Positions 38,157 to 47,049 of a stretch of DNA of 64,000 nucleotides are shown here, piece after piece. Numbering within the stretch: the first letter of the stretch is position 1; each line of letters opens with the position of its first letter. Source of the DNA: Algoriphagus yeomjeoni (GTDB lineage: Bacteria > Bacteroidota > Bacteroidia > Cytophagales > Cyclobacteriaceae). The position numbers were made by a program, and so were the translations under genes. The notes under the pieces are model-generated. The model was not told where the DNA came from. It ran no database searches and saw only the letters and a list, made by a program, of their open reading frames with translations. Where the stretch lies: NCBI RefSeq assembly GCF_003259505.1, contig NZ_QLLK01000006.1, forward strand, positions 62,001 to 126,000. The letters are read 5' to 3'.

Positions 38157-38930
38157 TTAATGATTAGAAAGTTGAGGAGCTTGACTTTTGATTATTTTTC
38201 TATAATAAGGTTGTTTTCTTTGAAGCAAACTTCTCATTTTTAATCGGTAGAAATCATATCCGATGACAATCACCAAGAAGACACAAACAATGTAAAATAC
38301 ATTGTAGGCTATATTTAGGTAGATATATCCTGCCGAAATGCCTCCTGCTAGGTAAGATGACATGATCGCTAATAGTAGTTTCCACTTATTTCTCAGATGC
38401 GGATTTTCTCGATTTTCTTTTTTTGTAAATAATGAAGCAAGTATTCCCAGATCAGTAGTTAGTCCGGTAAGGTGGGTTGTTTTGACCGCCGAATTTGAAA
38501 TGGTGGCTGTAAGTCCATTTTGAATCCCCATGGCAAATAGCATTGCACTCACCATCAATTCCGTTTCCAATAAAGTTTCTTTATAGTAAAATTGAATGTA
38601 AGTGCCAACTACCAGCAAACACAGGATTTCCAATACGATTGGGATGGAATGCGCCAAGTAAGCTTTTTCTTTTCGGAAATTGATTACGATCAGATTTGAA
38701 GTGAAATTCCCTAAAAAAAACAAACCAATCCAGCCAAAAACAACCAGTGCCTGATACCAATTGCCATGGGAAATCTCTTGTGCCAAAATCGCATAATGTC
38801 CAGTAACATTCGAAGTGAACGCGAAAAAAATAATCACAGAAATAACGTTTACCATTCCCGCTGAAAAAGCCGTCAAGGCACCGAGTTGTATGTTTTCTTT
38901 GACTGTTCGAGTTTGATTGTTACTGATCAT
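38157..38930 (-). CDS. YoaK/DUF1275 family membrane protein
   Basis: 257 residues with six or seven hydrophobic helices. DUF1275 hallmarks are GMVNVISVIIFFAFTSNVTGH near the N-terminus and AMGIQNGLTATISNSAVKTTHLTGL in the middle. The function is unknown to me. It is the last gene of a tight three-gene unit, four bases after a lipocalin-like gene. Confidence 0.88.
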   Translation of the reverse strand: MISNNQTRTVKENIQLGALTAFSAGMVNVISVIIFFAFTSNVTGHYAILAQEISHGNWYQALVVFGWIGLFFLGNFTSNLIVINFRKEKAYLAHSIPIVLEILCLLVVGTYIQFYYKETLLETELMVSAMLFAMGIQNGLTATISNSAVKTTHLTGLTTDLGILASLFTKKENRENPHLRNKWKLLLAIMSSYLAGGISAGYIYLNIAYNVFYIVCVFLVIVIGYDFYRLKMRSLLQRKQPYYRKIIKSQAPQLSNH

Positions 38931-38934
38931 TGGA

Positions 38935-39399
38935 TTAGGTATTGATTTTTTCGAAAGTCATTTTGACAATACCACGTACTTGCATGTCAAAATTGAAGTG
39001 TAATACCATACGATCTGAACTGAGCTCTTGTATTTCATAATGTTCCATCAAGTCTGCCCCATCGATTTGAAGGATATTTCCACGGCCTTTGAGTGTCCAG
39101 TGCAATGATTTTTGAGTTTCAGACCCTTGCATTTCCAATGTTTCATTGTCAGTGAATTTCCAGGTCTCCGCTTTATGAATAATTAGATTTTCACTAATCT
39201 GTTCCTTAATATGGTCTGTTACCATGTAGTCGAAACTATTGTCCTTTTGCAGGATTGAATCCAACTTTTCATATTCCCATGAAATCTCCTTCCATTCTCC
39301 TAGAATATTAGAAGTCGGAGACTCCTGTAGCGATAGAAGAGTAAAGTACACCACCATCGTAGAGGTAAATATCGCCAAGTAGATGAAGGTGTATTTCAT
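38935..39399 (-). CDS. Small membrane-anchored lipocalin-like protein, function unknown
   Basis: 154 residues. One N-terminal hydrophobic helix (about 4-22) is followed by a soluble region with beta-rich patterns: LGEWKEISWEYEK, ETWKFTDNETLEMQG, LHWTLKGRGNILQID and DRMVLHFNFDMQVRGIVKMTF. The GEWK opening followed by alternating strands resembles lipocalin-like domains. I do not recognise a named family. It lies between a UspA-like gene (11 bases) and DUF1275 (4 bases). Confidence 0.65.
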   Translation of the reverse strand: MKYTFIYLAIFTSTMVVYFTLLSLQESPTSNILGEWKEISWEYEKLDSILQKDNSFDYMVTDHIKEQISENLIIHKAETWKFTDNETLEMQGSETQKSLHWTLKGRGNILQIDGADLMEHYEIQELSSDRMVLHFNFDMQVRGIVKMTFEKINT

Positions 39400-39410
39400 T
39401 ATTGAGTAGT

Positions 39411-39938
39411 TTAATGGGCTACTTGTCCATGTGTGAAAAACAAAGAGGATAATTCGTTTTTACTGCTTTCTGCGTTTTCTACAGATACAGTGTGCCAATT
39501 AACCTTGAAGAGAGTTGTTTTACTTTTGGTGAAAAATGGGATCAGGTTAAAACTGTTGCTGTTTTTTAATTTAAACTTATAGTTTCGAGGTATGTAGGCT
39601 TCAGTGACTTTGTTGCCTTCCAAGTAGTTTTCAAAAGCATTTTGGTTGTTGCCGCTGAAGATATCAATCGACATATGCTCTATGATCGCCTCATATTTGC
39701 TCAAAAGCATTTCGCAACTGCACTTAAATTCCTCATTTTCCAGAGTTTCCAGTACTTTTCCTTTAGAATAAAAAAGTAATTCAGTAATCGAGGAGGAAGC
39801 CCATTGACCGTAAACGAGAATTAATCTCAATTTCTCAGAATGATTTGTGTTATTTTCCAAGGCTGTCTTTACAAGATTCAGCGATTCAACTGTGAAGTCG
39901 GTTGGTATTAAGATAGTTTTTGCCATAGCTGTTGTCAT
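39411..39938 (-). CDS. UspA-like universal stress domain protein
   Basis: 175 residues. The opening ILIPTDFTVESLNLVKTALE matches the first strand and helix of universal stress proteins. The usual GxxG(9)G(S/T) nucleotide loop is not visible, so ATP binding is doubtful. A second start at 39926 (MAKTILIP) is equally possible. It heads the unit with the lipocalin-like and DUF1275 genes. Role presumably in stress response, with low certainty. Confidence 0.6.
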   Translation of the reverse strand: MTTAMAKTILIPTDFTVESLNLVKTALENNTNHSEKLRLILVYGQWASSSITELLFYSKGKVLETLENEEFKCSCEMLLSKYEAIIEHMSIDIFSGNNQNAFENYLEGNKVTEAYIPRNYKFKLKNSNSFNLIPFFTKSKTTLFKVNWHTVSVENAESSKNELSSLFFTHGQVAH

Positions 39939-40038
39939 TTATAATCAACAGGGGCTAAATTATCTTTGAGGTATTAGAATGGACTAAAGATGAGATTAAG
40001 ATCTAATTAGATTTTGTGGGGCGGAAATTAGAATTTGA

Positions 40039-41415
40039 TTAGAGAACAAAGTCTCCTTTAGGTAAATGAATCTCTACGGTGGTACCTTTGTTTATAGTGG
40101 AGCTCACCCTCAATTCCCCATCGTGAATTCGGATGATGTTTCTAGCAAGAGGCAATCCGATTCCATGTCCTTCATGATTTTTTGTGTTGGAAGCCCTGAA
40201 ATATGGGTCATAGATATAGTCCATTTCGTCTGAGGGAATACCTATTCCACTGTCTTTCACGATAATAATAATGGACCCGTCCATTACAGCCAGCGCAATA
40301 TTCACGGTCTGTCCATCAGAGTATTTGCAGGCATTCAGGACTATATTGGAGACAGCCAGATGTAGCAGCTGCTCGTTTCCTAATACTTTCAGTAAAAGTG
40401 GATTTTCGGGGAGGAGGCTAAAATCCAGCGAAATTTTATTTTTAGTTTGAATTTTCTCTACTGTTTCTTTTACATCCAAAATCAGCTGATCCATTCGTAC
40501 TTTTCCGAACTTTTGTTTTTTTCCATCGAAGCCAGTTTGCGCTAGCAGAAGCAATGCTTGGGTTTTTTTCTGAAGCTTCTCCGCTTCATCCAGTATTGCA
40601 TTAAGAGACTCGACATATTCTTCTGGCTTTCTAAGTTTTGAAAGAGAGACATCCGCCTCACCGATTATTGAGGTCAGAGGGGTGTTTAGCTCATGAGATG
40701 CATTGCTGATAAAGTTTTTTTGTGTCTCAAAAGAAGTTTCTAGCCTATTAAGCATGTCATTGAATGTCTGCGCTAGTTCTCGGACTGAATCATTGTTTTC
40801 GGGAACCTCCAATCTCATATGAAGATTTTCAGATCCTATTTTTTTTGTCTTCTTGATTATGTTTTGAATAGGTTCAATGATTTTCCGGGAAAACATAATA
40901 GAGAACAATACAATAAGTAGGAAGGCTATAGCCAGTGAAGTAAAAATAAGATTTCTGAGGTAGGCGAGATGATGGGTGATAAAGTAGTTTTCAGCGGTAA
41001 GTATTACCAGGTGCTTTTTTTGGTCTGGAGTCTTATAGATTGTTCCGTAGAAAAAAGCGTTTTGTTGGCTGTACGTACCGATTCCCTCAGCCACCACATC
41101 ATTTAGAAATGACTTATTGAAATCCTTAAGCCTGGGGTCATTCACGAGGTTTTCTTCATTGATATCTTCCAGGATTAGGTGTTGCTCATTGGCTAGAGGT
41201 TCCAAGTAATCTTGGCGCAATTGCTGGACCACATTACTATCTTTCTGTTTCTCCAGCTCAATTTTCGCGGTGGCTATTGCTCTAATTTCCAATCTTTTAT
41301 AAAAGTCAGTGAAAGCAAAAATGGAAATTGAATAATAGATAAATCCGCTGAAAAGCAGGGTGTAACCGATGAAGGCTGTAAGAAGGATATAGATTATCTT
41401 ATTTTGAAGTTTCAT
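40039..41415 (-). CDS. Membrane sensor histidine kinase with HAMP domain
   Basis: 458 residues. Two transmembrane helices (about 8-32 and 155-176) flank a 120-residue periplasmic sensor. A HAMP linker (about 177-232) leads to the HisKA domain with His241 in SNASHELNTPLTSI. The ATPase domain carries the N box NIVLNACKYS, the G1 box KDSGIGIP and the G2 box GHGIGLPLARNI. It lies 93 bases after the response-regulator gene and is its partner. The stimulus is unknown. Confidence 0.95.
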   Translation of the reverse strand: MKLQNKIIYILLTAFIGYTLLFSGFIYYSISIFAFTDFYKRLEIRAIATAKIELEKQKDSNVVQQLRQDYLEPLANEQHLILEDINEENLVNDPRLKDFNKSFLNDVVAEGIGTYSQQNAFFYGTIYKTPDQKKHLVILTAENYFITHHLAYLRNLIFTSLAIAFLLIVLFSIMFSRKIIEPIQNIIKKTKKIGSENLHMRLEVPENNDSVRELAQTFNDMLNRLETSFETQKNFISNASHELNTPLTSIIGEADVSLSKLRKPEEYVESLNAILDEAEKLQKKTQALLLLAQTGFDGKKQKFGKVRMDQLILDVKETVEKIQTKNKISLDFSLLPENPLLLKVLGNEQLLHLAVSNIVLNACKYSDGQTVNIALAVMDGSIIIIVKDSGIGIPSDEMDYIYDPYFRASNTKNHEGHGIGLPLARNIIRIHDGELRVSSTINKGTTVEIHLPKGDFVL

Positions 41416-41508
41416 AGGGTAATGACATGTGTTTTAACTTCCCATACAGCCTGTATCTTTATTCTGTATTTGGTCTAAGCCCGTTGGTATCAGTCAAGTG
41501 CGATTGCA

Positions 41509-42201
41509 TCAGTATTCTTTTAACACATAACCCATTCCGATTACCGTTTGGATGAGCTTTTGGTCTCCGTATTTATCCATTTTTTTCCGAAGGTAGTTTA
41601 CATACACGTCGACTACATTAGTGCCCATGTCAAAATTTACTCCCCAGACTTCATGCAGCATATCCACTCGCGAAAGGACCTTTCGCGGGTTTTTCATAAA
41701 CATTAATAACAACCGAAATTCTGTGGAAGTCAATGAGATCTCATGATCGTTTCGGAATACGGTCTTTTCAGTATCATTCAAAACTAAATCTGCAAACCTG
41801 TAAATGTCGCTGGTAATATCTTCTGAATCTTCTGATTTGCCTCCTCTACGCATGAGCGTTTTGATCCGAGCCAGCAACTCTATGAATTTAAATGGCTTGA
41901 CTAAGTAATCATCTGCCCCAGAATCAAGCCCGATGACTACATTCTCCGTACTCCCCATAGCCGTGAGAAATAAAATAGGAACATCGGACTTTTGGAGCCG
42001 GATCTGCCTACATACTTCTAGGCCATTTATGCTCGGTAGCATTATATCCAGAATGATAAGGTCAAATTGACTAGTAAGAGCAAGCTGAAGTCCAAGTGTG
42101 CCATCCATTGCAATAGTGACCTCAAAGCCGTTTTCAGTCAGACCTTTATTGATAAAACTACATACTCGGGTGTCATCTTCTACTAAAAGTATTTTTTTCA
42201 A
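41509..42201 (-). CDS. OmpR/PhoB-family response regulator
   Basis: 230 residues. The receiver domain (1-115) has the acidic pair Asp9/Asp10, phosphoacceptor Asp52 (LIILDIMLP), Thr80 and Lys102 (YLVKPF). The C-terminal winged-helix domain (about 135-228, with LTSTEFRLLLMFMKNP and VDVYVNYLRKKMD) binds DNA. The start is TTG at 42201, giving the canonical KKILLVEDD; no in-frame ATG lies upstream. It is followed by the histidine kinase. Confidence 0.95.
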   Translation of the reverse strand: MKKILLVEDDTRVCSFINKGLTENGFEVTIAMDGTLGLQLALTSQFDLIILDIMLPSINGLEVCRQIRLQKSDVPILFLTAMGSTENVVIGLDSGADDYLVKPFKFIELLARIKTLMRRGGKSEDSEDITSDIYRFADLVLNDTEKTVFRNDHEISLTSTEFRLLLMFMKNPRKVLSRVDMLHEVWGVNFDMGTNVVDVYVNYLRKKMDKYGDQKLIQTVIGMGYVLKEY

Positions 42202-42227
42202 AAGACAGTGGGTTAGAGGGTAAAGTC

Positions 42228-42647
42228 TTAGCTTAATTTATAAGCCTGTCTGGCCAATAATTTCCACTGGCCTTTTTCTTTCTGCCAGACGAGTATTACC
42301 CCGATTTTAATGGAGTTTGATGTACCGCCATCTAGCACATCTGCTGCTAAATTATGTCGGACAATAGCTATGTCTTTTTCTACTTGTATGGTTTGGTCTT
42401 CAAAAGAAACCTTAGCAAAATCTGATGCACCACTGACGAGTGCCTCTATAAATTGTGCTTGGTTTTCCAGCTTCCCACTTGAGTGTCCATAGCTTAGGTG
42501 GATGGAACTTAACTCGCTTAGATTGGCTACGGTGGGATCAATCAAGGCTAATCTGAGTTTTTCTACTTGGGAGGCTACGTCTTTTTCTGCTTGCGCAAAG
42601 GCAAAAGTGGCAGAAAGTAAAAGGGCAATGGTTAATAAGGTTTTCAT
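42228..42647 (-). CDS. Secreted NTF2-like (DUF4440/SnoaL-type) protein
   Basis: 139 residues with a signal peptide (KTLLTIALLLSATFAFAQ). The rest fits the cone-shaped NTF2 fold: VEKLRLALIDPTVANLSEL, a SYGHSSG loop, EDQTIQVEKDIAIVRHNLAA and a C-terminal KGQWKLLARQAYKL strand. Members may be enzymes or ligand binders; catalytic residues cannot be named. It lies 26 bases upstream of the two-component genes and could be cotranscribed with them. Confidence 0.78.
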   Translation of the reverse strand: MKTLLTIALLLSATFAFAQAEKDVASQVEKLRLALIDPTVANLSELSSIHLSYGHSSGKLENQAQFIEALVSGASDFAKVSFEDQTIQVEKDIAIVRHNLAADVLDGGTSNSIKIGVILVWQKEKGQWKLLARQAYKLS

Positions 42648-42705
42648 AGGGTTTGGGATTAATTAGAATATTTGAAAGTATTAGTTAAAGGAGGTTTCAA
42701 ACCTA

Positions 42706-43002
42706 TTATTTCTCCTGTACAATTGTAAAAATATTCTTCTCTGTGACGCCTTTCACTTCATGCTCTACCATCACTGGTATGTCGTATGTATCCAATTCTT
42801 TGAGAAGGAAATTCTCTCCATTGATGAAAAACTCGATTTCTCCTTTCATCACAGTAAGTAAAGAGGGGACATTTGCCGTGTGTTTTTTTAAGATCTGATC
42901 TTGGAGGAGGCCTATGGCGAAATAGTTCGTTTTGTCAGTTCGCTGAATAGGGCAGACGGAAGGGCGTTCATTCCCAAAGGCTAAATTCTCAAGGATATTC
43001 AT
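42706..43002 (-). CDS. Small cupin-domain protein
   Basis: 98 residues forming one cupin barrel (about 30-96): HTANVPSLLTVMKGEIEFFI followed by LKELDTYDIPVMVEHEVKG. The usual two-histidine/glutamate metal motif is only partly present (His41, His81). Likely a sensor or small binding protein rather than a known enzyme. Confidence 0.7.
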   Translation of the reverse strand: MNILENLAFGNERPSVCPIQRTDKTNYFAIGLLQDQILKKHTANVPSLLTVMKGEIEFFINGENFLLKELDTYDIPVMVEHEVKGVTEKNIFTIVQEK

Positions 43003-43079
43003 GGCAGAATCTGGGTTTAGTTGAAAAATCGATTGGAGTATAAATTAGGTATTCTTTCCGAAAAGTCTATCTCCTAATT

Positions 43080-43946
43080 CTAAAAAGGCTCAATATGGAT
43101 AAGCACATTTCCCAGTTCTGGAATCTCGGCGCATAGTTTATCTTTTAGCTTATGAGAAATGTCATGACCTTCGGTTACGGTCAGTTCTCCTGGAACCAAG
43201 GCATGTAGATCGACATGGTATTCCATTCCTGCTTTTCGGATAAAACATTTTTCAGTTCCTTCTACTCCGGGGACAGTTAAGGATACAGCTCGAATTTGCT
43301 TGGTCAATTCTTCGTAGATATTCTCGTCCATTACTTCACCAAGAGCGGGTCTGAAGATTTTATAGCAATTATAAAGTATGAAAGCTACCGCGAAAAGCGC
43401 TGCGTAGTCATCTGCGACCTCAAATCCCTCACCACCAAAAATGGCGACTGTAATACCTATAAAAGCAGCGACTGAAGTAATTGCATCGCTTCTATGATGC
43501 CATGCCTCAGCTTTTAGAGCCCCACTGTTTAATTTCTTACTTCTTCGTATGACCACTTGGAATGAAACCTCCTTCCAAATTATTATGGCTGCCAACACGG
43601 TCAAAGTAAAAGGTTTTGGCAGTTCGTGGGGAATAAGAATATGCTGGAAAGCCTGATAAGCGATCGTACAGGCTGAAATAATAAGGAAAACGACTACCAG
43701 AAAGGTGATCAGCGGCTCAGCTTTTCCATGACCATAGGGATGGTTTTCGTCTGCTGGTCTAGAAGAATACTTCAACCCAAAAAGCACGAGTAATGAAGAA
43801 AAAACGTCAACAACAGACTCAATACCATCAGCAATCAAGGCATAAGAATTACCAAAAATGCCTGCCAGAAATTTAATTGTAGCCAAAACAACATTTCCCA
43901 GCATGCTGAAAATAACTGTTCTTACTGCAAGGGTTGAGTTACTCAT
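43080..43946 (-). CDS. Cation diffusion facilitator (CDF) family metal efflux protein
   Basis: 288 residues from ATG 43946; a TTG at 44030 would add 28 residues ahead of MSNSTLAVRTV and is less likely. Six transmembrane helices and a cytosolic C-terminal domain are visible. Metal-site helices II and V show ADGIESVVDVFSS and HHRSDAITSVAA, and HPYGHGKAEPL follows helix II as in the family. It exports Zn2+ or similar ions by proton exchange. No transcriptional partner is evident. Confidence 0.92.
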   Translation of the reverse strand: MSNSTLAVRTVIFSMLGNVVLATIKFLAGIFGNSYALIADGIESVVDVFSSLLVLFGLKYSSRPADENHPYGHGKAEPLITFLVVVFLIISACTIAYQAFQHILIPHELPKPFTLTVLAAIIIWKEVSFQVVIRRSKKLNSGALKAEAWHHRSDAITSVAAFIGITVAIFGGEGFEVADDYAALFAVAFILYNCYKIFRPALGEVMDENIYEELTKQIRAVSLTVPGVEGTEKCFIRKAGMEYHVDLHALVPGELTVTEGHDISHKLKDKLCAEIPELGNVLIHIEPF

Positions 43947-44080
43947 GGTTTGGGCGGGTATTGGATTCGCAAAAGTAGGGAATATTCCTTTGCCGATAGA
44001 ATAGGAGTAAACAAGCGGTTCTATCAGCAATTATAAGTTTAAGTAACAAATGAATCCCTTTTCGCTAACATTTAGCCCCC

Positions 44081-44109
44081 TTTGGATAGTGAAGGATTGA
44101 ATACTTTTG
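44081..44109 (+). promoter_or_regulatory. Bacteroidota-type promoter of the GH5 gene
   Basis: TTTG (44081-44084) is followed after 17 bases by TACTTTTG (44102-44109), a perfect TAnnTTTG. The expected transcription start near 44116 is about 14 bases before the ATG at 44130. Confidence 0.7.
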
Positions 44110-44129
44110 AAAGGATTAAATTAAACCCT

Positions 44130-45539
44130 ATGAATAACCTATCTAGATTTTTCTCACTTGCAGCTCTACTCTCACTTAGCATTTTCTCCTGTGGGGAAAA
44201 AGAAGAACCGGCTACTCTTATGGTTTCTTCAACCGAGCTAGTGTTCGTTTCTACTGAAGAAACATTGAGTCTGGCAATTACGAGTAATCAACAATGGCAG
44301 GTGGAGCATGATGCCTCGTGGATTACTGTGAGCCCAAGACAAGGATCTGGGAATGCTCAGATATCCGTAAAAGTTGATTTAAACCCCACAGAAGAACTCC
44401 GGACTACTGTTATAAATATACGATCCGGGACTATCATCCAGCCAGTTAAAATAACTCAGGATGCGAGTGAGCCTCAATTTCCAGCATATTACATCCCCGC
44501 CGATAATACCGGAATGCGTGATATTTCTAGCTTGGATCTGGCAGGTGAAATGGGGATAGGATGGAATCTTGGTAATTCCCTAGAAGCGATAGGAGGGGAA
44601 ACCGCCTGGGGCAATCCGAAAACTATAAAAGCGCTCATCGATGCGATCAAGGCTGCTGGCTTTACTTCGGTAAGAATCCCTGTTGCCTGGAGTAAATTTA
44701 CCAATGCAGAGACCTACGAAATCGATCCTGCCTGGATGGCTAGAGTGCAGGAAGTGGTGGATTATGTGCTCGACAATGACATGTATGCGCTGATGAACAT
44801 CCATTGGGACGAAGGCTGGATGCAGCCGACTTTTGCACAGCAGGACTATGTGAATGACAGACTGGAGAAAATGTGGATTCAGATAGCATTGAATTTCCGG
44901 GATTATGATGATCACCTACTTTTTGCCGGAACAAATGAAGTGATGGTGGAAGGAGATTATGGTACCCCGAAACCTGAATATTATCAGGTGCAGAATTCTT
45001 TTAATCAAACCTTCGTGGATGCTGTGCGCTCCACAGGTGGGAGAAATACCTACAGAAACCTAGTCGTACAGACATTTAACACAAATATTGACCATGGGGT
45101 GAATTTCTTCGATATGCCAACGGATGATACAGAGGATCGTCTGATGGTCGAAGCGCATTATTACGACCCCTATGAATTTGCTTTGCGGGAGGATGAAATC
45201 ATCACCCAATGGGGCACAAATGCGACTGATCCTTCAAAAACAGCTGCTTGGGGAGGGGAATCTCATGTGGATGCGCAGTTCCAAAAAATGAAAACCAATT
45301 TTATTGATCAAGGTGTTCCCGTACTGATGGGTGAATATGGGGCAATCATGAAAAAAGCTGAGGAAAACCACCGCTACGTGGCTGACTACCTAAGCTATGT
45401 GACCAAAAGTATGGTCAGCCATGGATTGGTTCCATTCTATTGGGATAATGGCTACGCAGGAGATTATGGTTTTGCGCTTTTTGATCGAAATACCGGGGAA
45501 CAGGTTCATCCAGATTTGATAGAGGCGATCACAGATTAA
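44130..45539 (+). CDS. GH5 endoglucanase-type lipoprotein with BACON domain
   Basis: 469 residues from ATG 44130. The promoter overlaps the longer frame that would begin at TTG 44082, so the ATG is chosen. A lipobox (SIFSC, Cys21) anchors it to a membrane. A BACON domain spans about 35-112 (WQVEHDASWITVSPRQGSG), thought to bind glycans or mucin. The GH5 catalytic TIM barrel follows (GWNLGNSLEA), with acid/base Glu270 in AGTNEV and nucleophile Glu402 in VLMGEYGA. It hydrolyses beta-1,4-glucans such as cellulose or similar beta-glycans; the exact glycan is not fixed by sequence. It has no type 9 C-terminal sorting domain. Confidence 0.93.
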   Translation: MNNLSRFFSLAALLSLSIFSCGEKEEPATLMVSSTELVFVSTEETLSLAITSNQQWQVEHDASWITVSPRQGSGNAQISVKVDLNPTEELRTTVINIRSGTIIQPVKITQDASEPQFPAYYIPADNTGMRDISSLDLAGEMGIGWNLGNSLEAIGGETAWGNPKTIKALIDAIKAAGFTSVRIPVAWSKFTNAETYEIDPAWMARVQEVVDYVLDNDMYALMNIHWDEGWMQPTFAQQDYVNDRLEKMWIQIALNFRDYDDHLLFAGTNEVMVEGDYGTPKPEYYQVQNSFNQTFVDAVRSTGGRNTYRNLVVQTFNTNIDHGVNFFDMPTDDTEDRLMVEAHYYDPYEFALREDEIITQWGTNATDPSKTAAWGGESHVDAQFQKMKTNFIDQGVPVLMGEYGAIMKKAEENHRYVADYLSYVTKSMVSHGLVPFYWDNGYAGDYGFALFDRNTGEQVHPDLIEAITD

Positions 45540-45587
45540 AATCTAAAAGCCGGAATTCATCACGAATTTCGGCTTTTAGATTTTATA
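45540..45587. terminator. Bidirectional terminator between GH5 and Bcr/CflA genes
   Basis: AATCTAAAAGCCGGAATTC pairs with GAATTTCGGCTTTTAGATT (one mismatch) around ATCAC. T-runs follow on both strands. It sits directly after the GH5 stop codon and just beyond the end of the convergent transporter gene. Confidence 0.8.
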
Positions 45588-45591
45588 GGTT

Positions 45592-46827
45592 TTAAGAGGC
45601 AAACACCTCTTTATTTCTTTCCCGGCTGATCGTTCCCGGGATAGACTGATCCATTTTTAAAACTATAAAACCTCCGACTGCACAGATCGCCATGCCCATT
45701 ACCATGGGGAATGCAGAACTTGCATGGAATAAGCTGACGATTGCCGTCACAATTCCACCGATTGCCATACGCATGCTTCCCAGCATTGCAGAAGCGGAGC
45801 CTGCTGCCTTAGCAAATGGTGCCATAGAAAGTGCGGTGGTATTTGGACCATTCAGGCCGTGGGCTGTTAGGAACACAAACATCAAAGCGATCAAGGAAAG
45901 CACATCAAACCAGTTGAAATAGACTCCTGTGACTAAAATCAAACCCACCGTCACTTGATAGTGTAAGGAGAAGTTGATGATTTGTTGGGATGAAAATTTC
46001 TTTAATAAAATATGATTCAACTGTGTAGAGCCTATCATGGCAAAGGCTAGGATAGCGAAGATCCAACCGAATTGATGCTCACTCAAGCCGTATAAATTCA
46101 TAAATACATCTGCTGAACTTGCGATGTAGGCAAAAGGCGCCGCTCCAGCTATTCCTCCGGCTAGCATATAAACTAAAAACTGTCTGTTTTCCAGGACTTT
46201 TATATAGCCTTTCCATACCTGCTTTGGCTTTAGGGAGATTTCTCTGTCCGGAAGCGCTCCAGCGGGAAGTACTACTACTGTAGCAATCCAAATGAAAGCT
46301 GTGAGTACTGCAAGAATGATAAATACCCAGTGCCAGTCATAAGCTGCAGTGACAAAACCACCTAAAGTTGGAGCGATCATCGGTGAAACCGCAATCACGA
46401 GAATAAGCAAAGACATGGCCTGTGCAATTTTCTTCACTGGAAAAATATCCCGAACTATAGCTTGCGCAGATACCATTCCTGCACAGCCTCCAATAGCTTG
46501 AAGGAAGCGCATGAAAACCAGATTTGCTACAGACTGTGACATCGCACACCCAATGGATGCAAGAATGTATATAGCCAAACCTGCATAGAGCGGTTTTTTT
46601 CGCCCATACTTATCCAGCAAAGGTCCATAAAACAACTGACCAATGGCAATACCGACTAGATAGGCAGTAAGGGAAAGCTGAATATTGGAGATAGGTGTAT
46701 TCAGATCCTTGGCCATCTCAGGAAAACCTGGGAGGTACATATCGATTGAAAATGGGCTAATCGTACACAAGGCACCTAGTACCAGGACAATCTTAAAGTA
46801 TTCCGTTTTGCTGTATTTCTTTTCCAC
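45592..46827 (-). CDS. Bcr/CflA-type multidrug efflux transporter (MFS)
   Basis: 411 residues with 12 transmembrane helices. The family signature near helix 1 is IDMYLPGFPEMAKDL, and the MFS loop 2-3 motif is GPLLDKYGRKKPLY. Other motifs are QAIGGCAGMVSAQAIVRDIF and VSPMIAPTLGG. It is a proton-driven exporter of drugs, sulfonamides or amino-acid derivatives. The start is GTG at 46827, the only in-frame option upstream of Met28. Confidence 0.92.
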   Translation of the reverse strand: MEKKYSKTEYFKIVLVLGALCTISPFSIDMYLPGFPEMAKDLNTPISNIQLSLTAYLVGIAIGQLFYGPLLDKYGRKKPLYAGLAIYILASIGCAMSQSVANLVFMRFLQAIGGCAGMVSAQAIVRDIFPVKKIAQAMSLLILVIAVSPMIAPTLGGFVTAAYDWHWVFIILAVLTAFIWIATVVVLPAGALPDREISLKPKQVWKGYIKVLENRQFLVYMLAGGIAGAAPFAYIASSADVFMNLYGLSEHQFGWIFAILAFAMIGSTQLNHILLKKFSSQQIINFSLHYQVTVGLILVTGVYFNWFDVLSLIALMFVFLTAHGLNGPNTTALSMAPFAKAAGSASAMLGSMRMAIGGIVTAIVSLFHASSAFPMVMGMAICAVGGFIVLKMDQSIPGTISRERNKEVFAS

Positions 46828-47049
46828 CCTAAAAATTATTTGATCTTAAAATTCGGATTAATTGAAGTAAACAGGGGTAGTCGTTAATGAGTTCGTAAAT
46901 ATCTGGTTATTTTTTTATGAAAAATTTATGATAAATAATAAATCGTTGATAAATCACTAATCGAAATAGATCTTATAAAAATCCAACTAGATTTAATTGG
47001 AAGATTTTGAATCCTCTTAAAATAACCAAAGAATACACGTTAAGCTAAT

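Noticed and set aside
43947..44030. TTG start of the CDF gene giving 28 extra residues
   Set aside because: The extension is hydrophobic and unlike the family; ATG 43946 gives a normal N-terminus.
46828..47049. Hidden small gene upstream of the Bcr/CflA gene
   Set aside because: The region is AT-rich with frequent stops in all frames and no start context.
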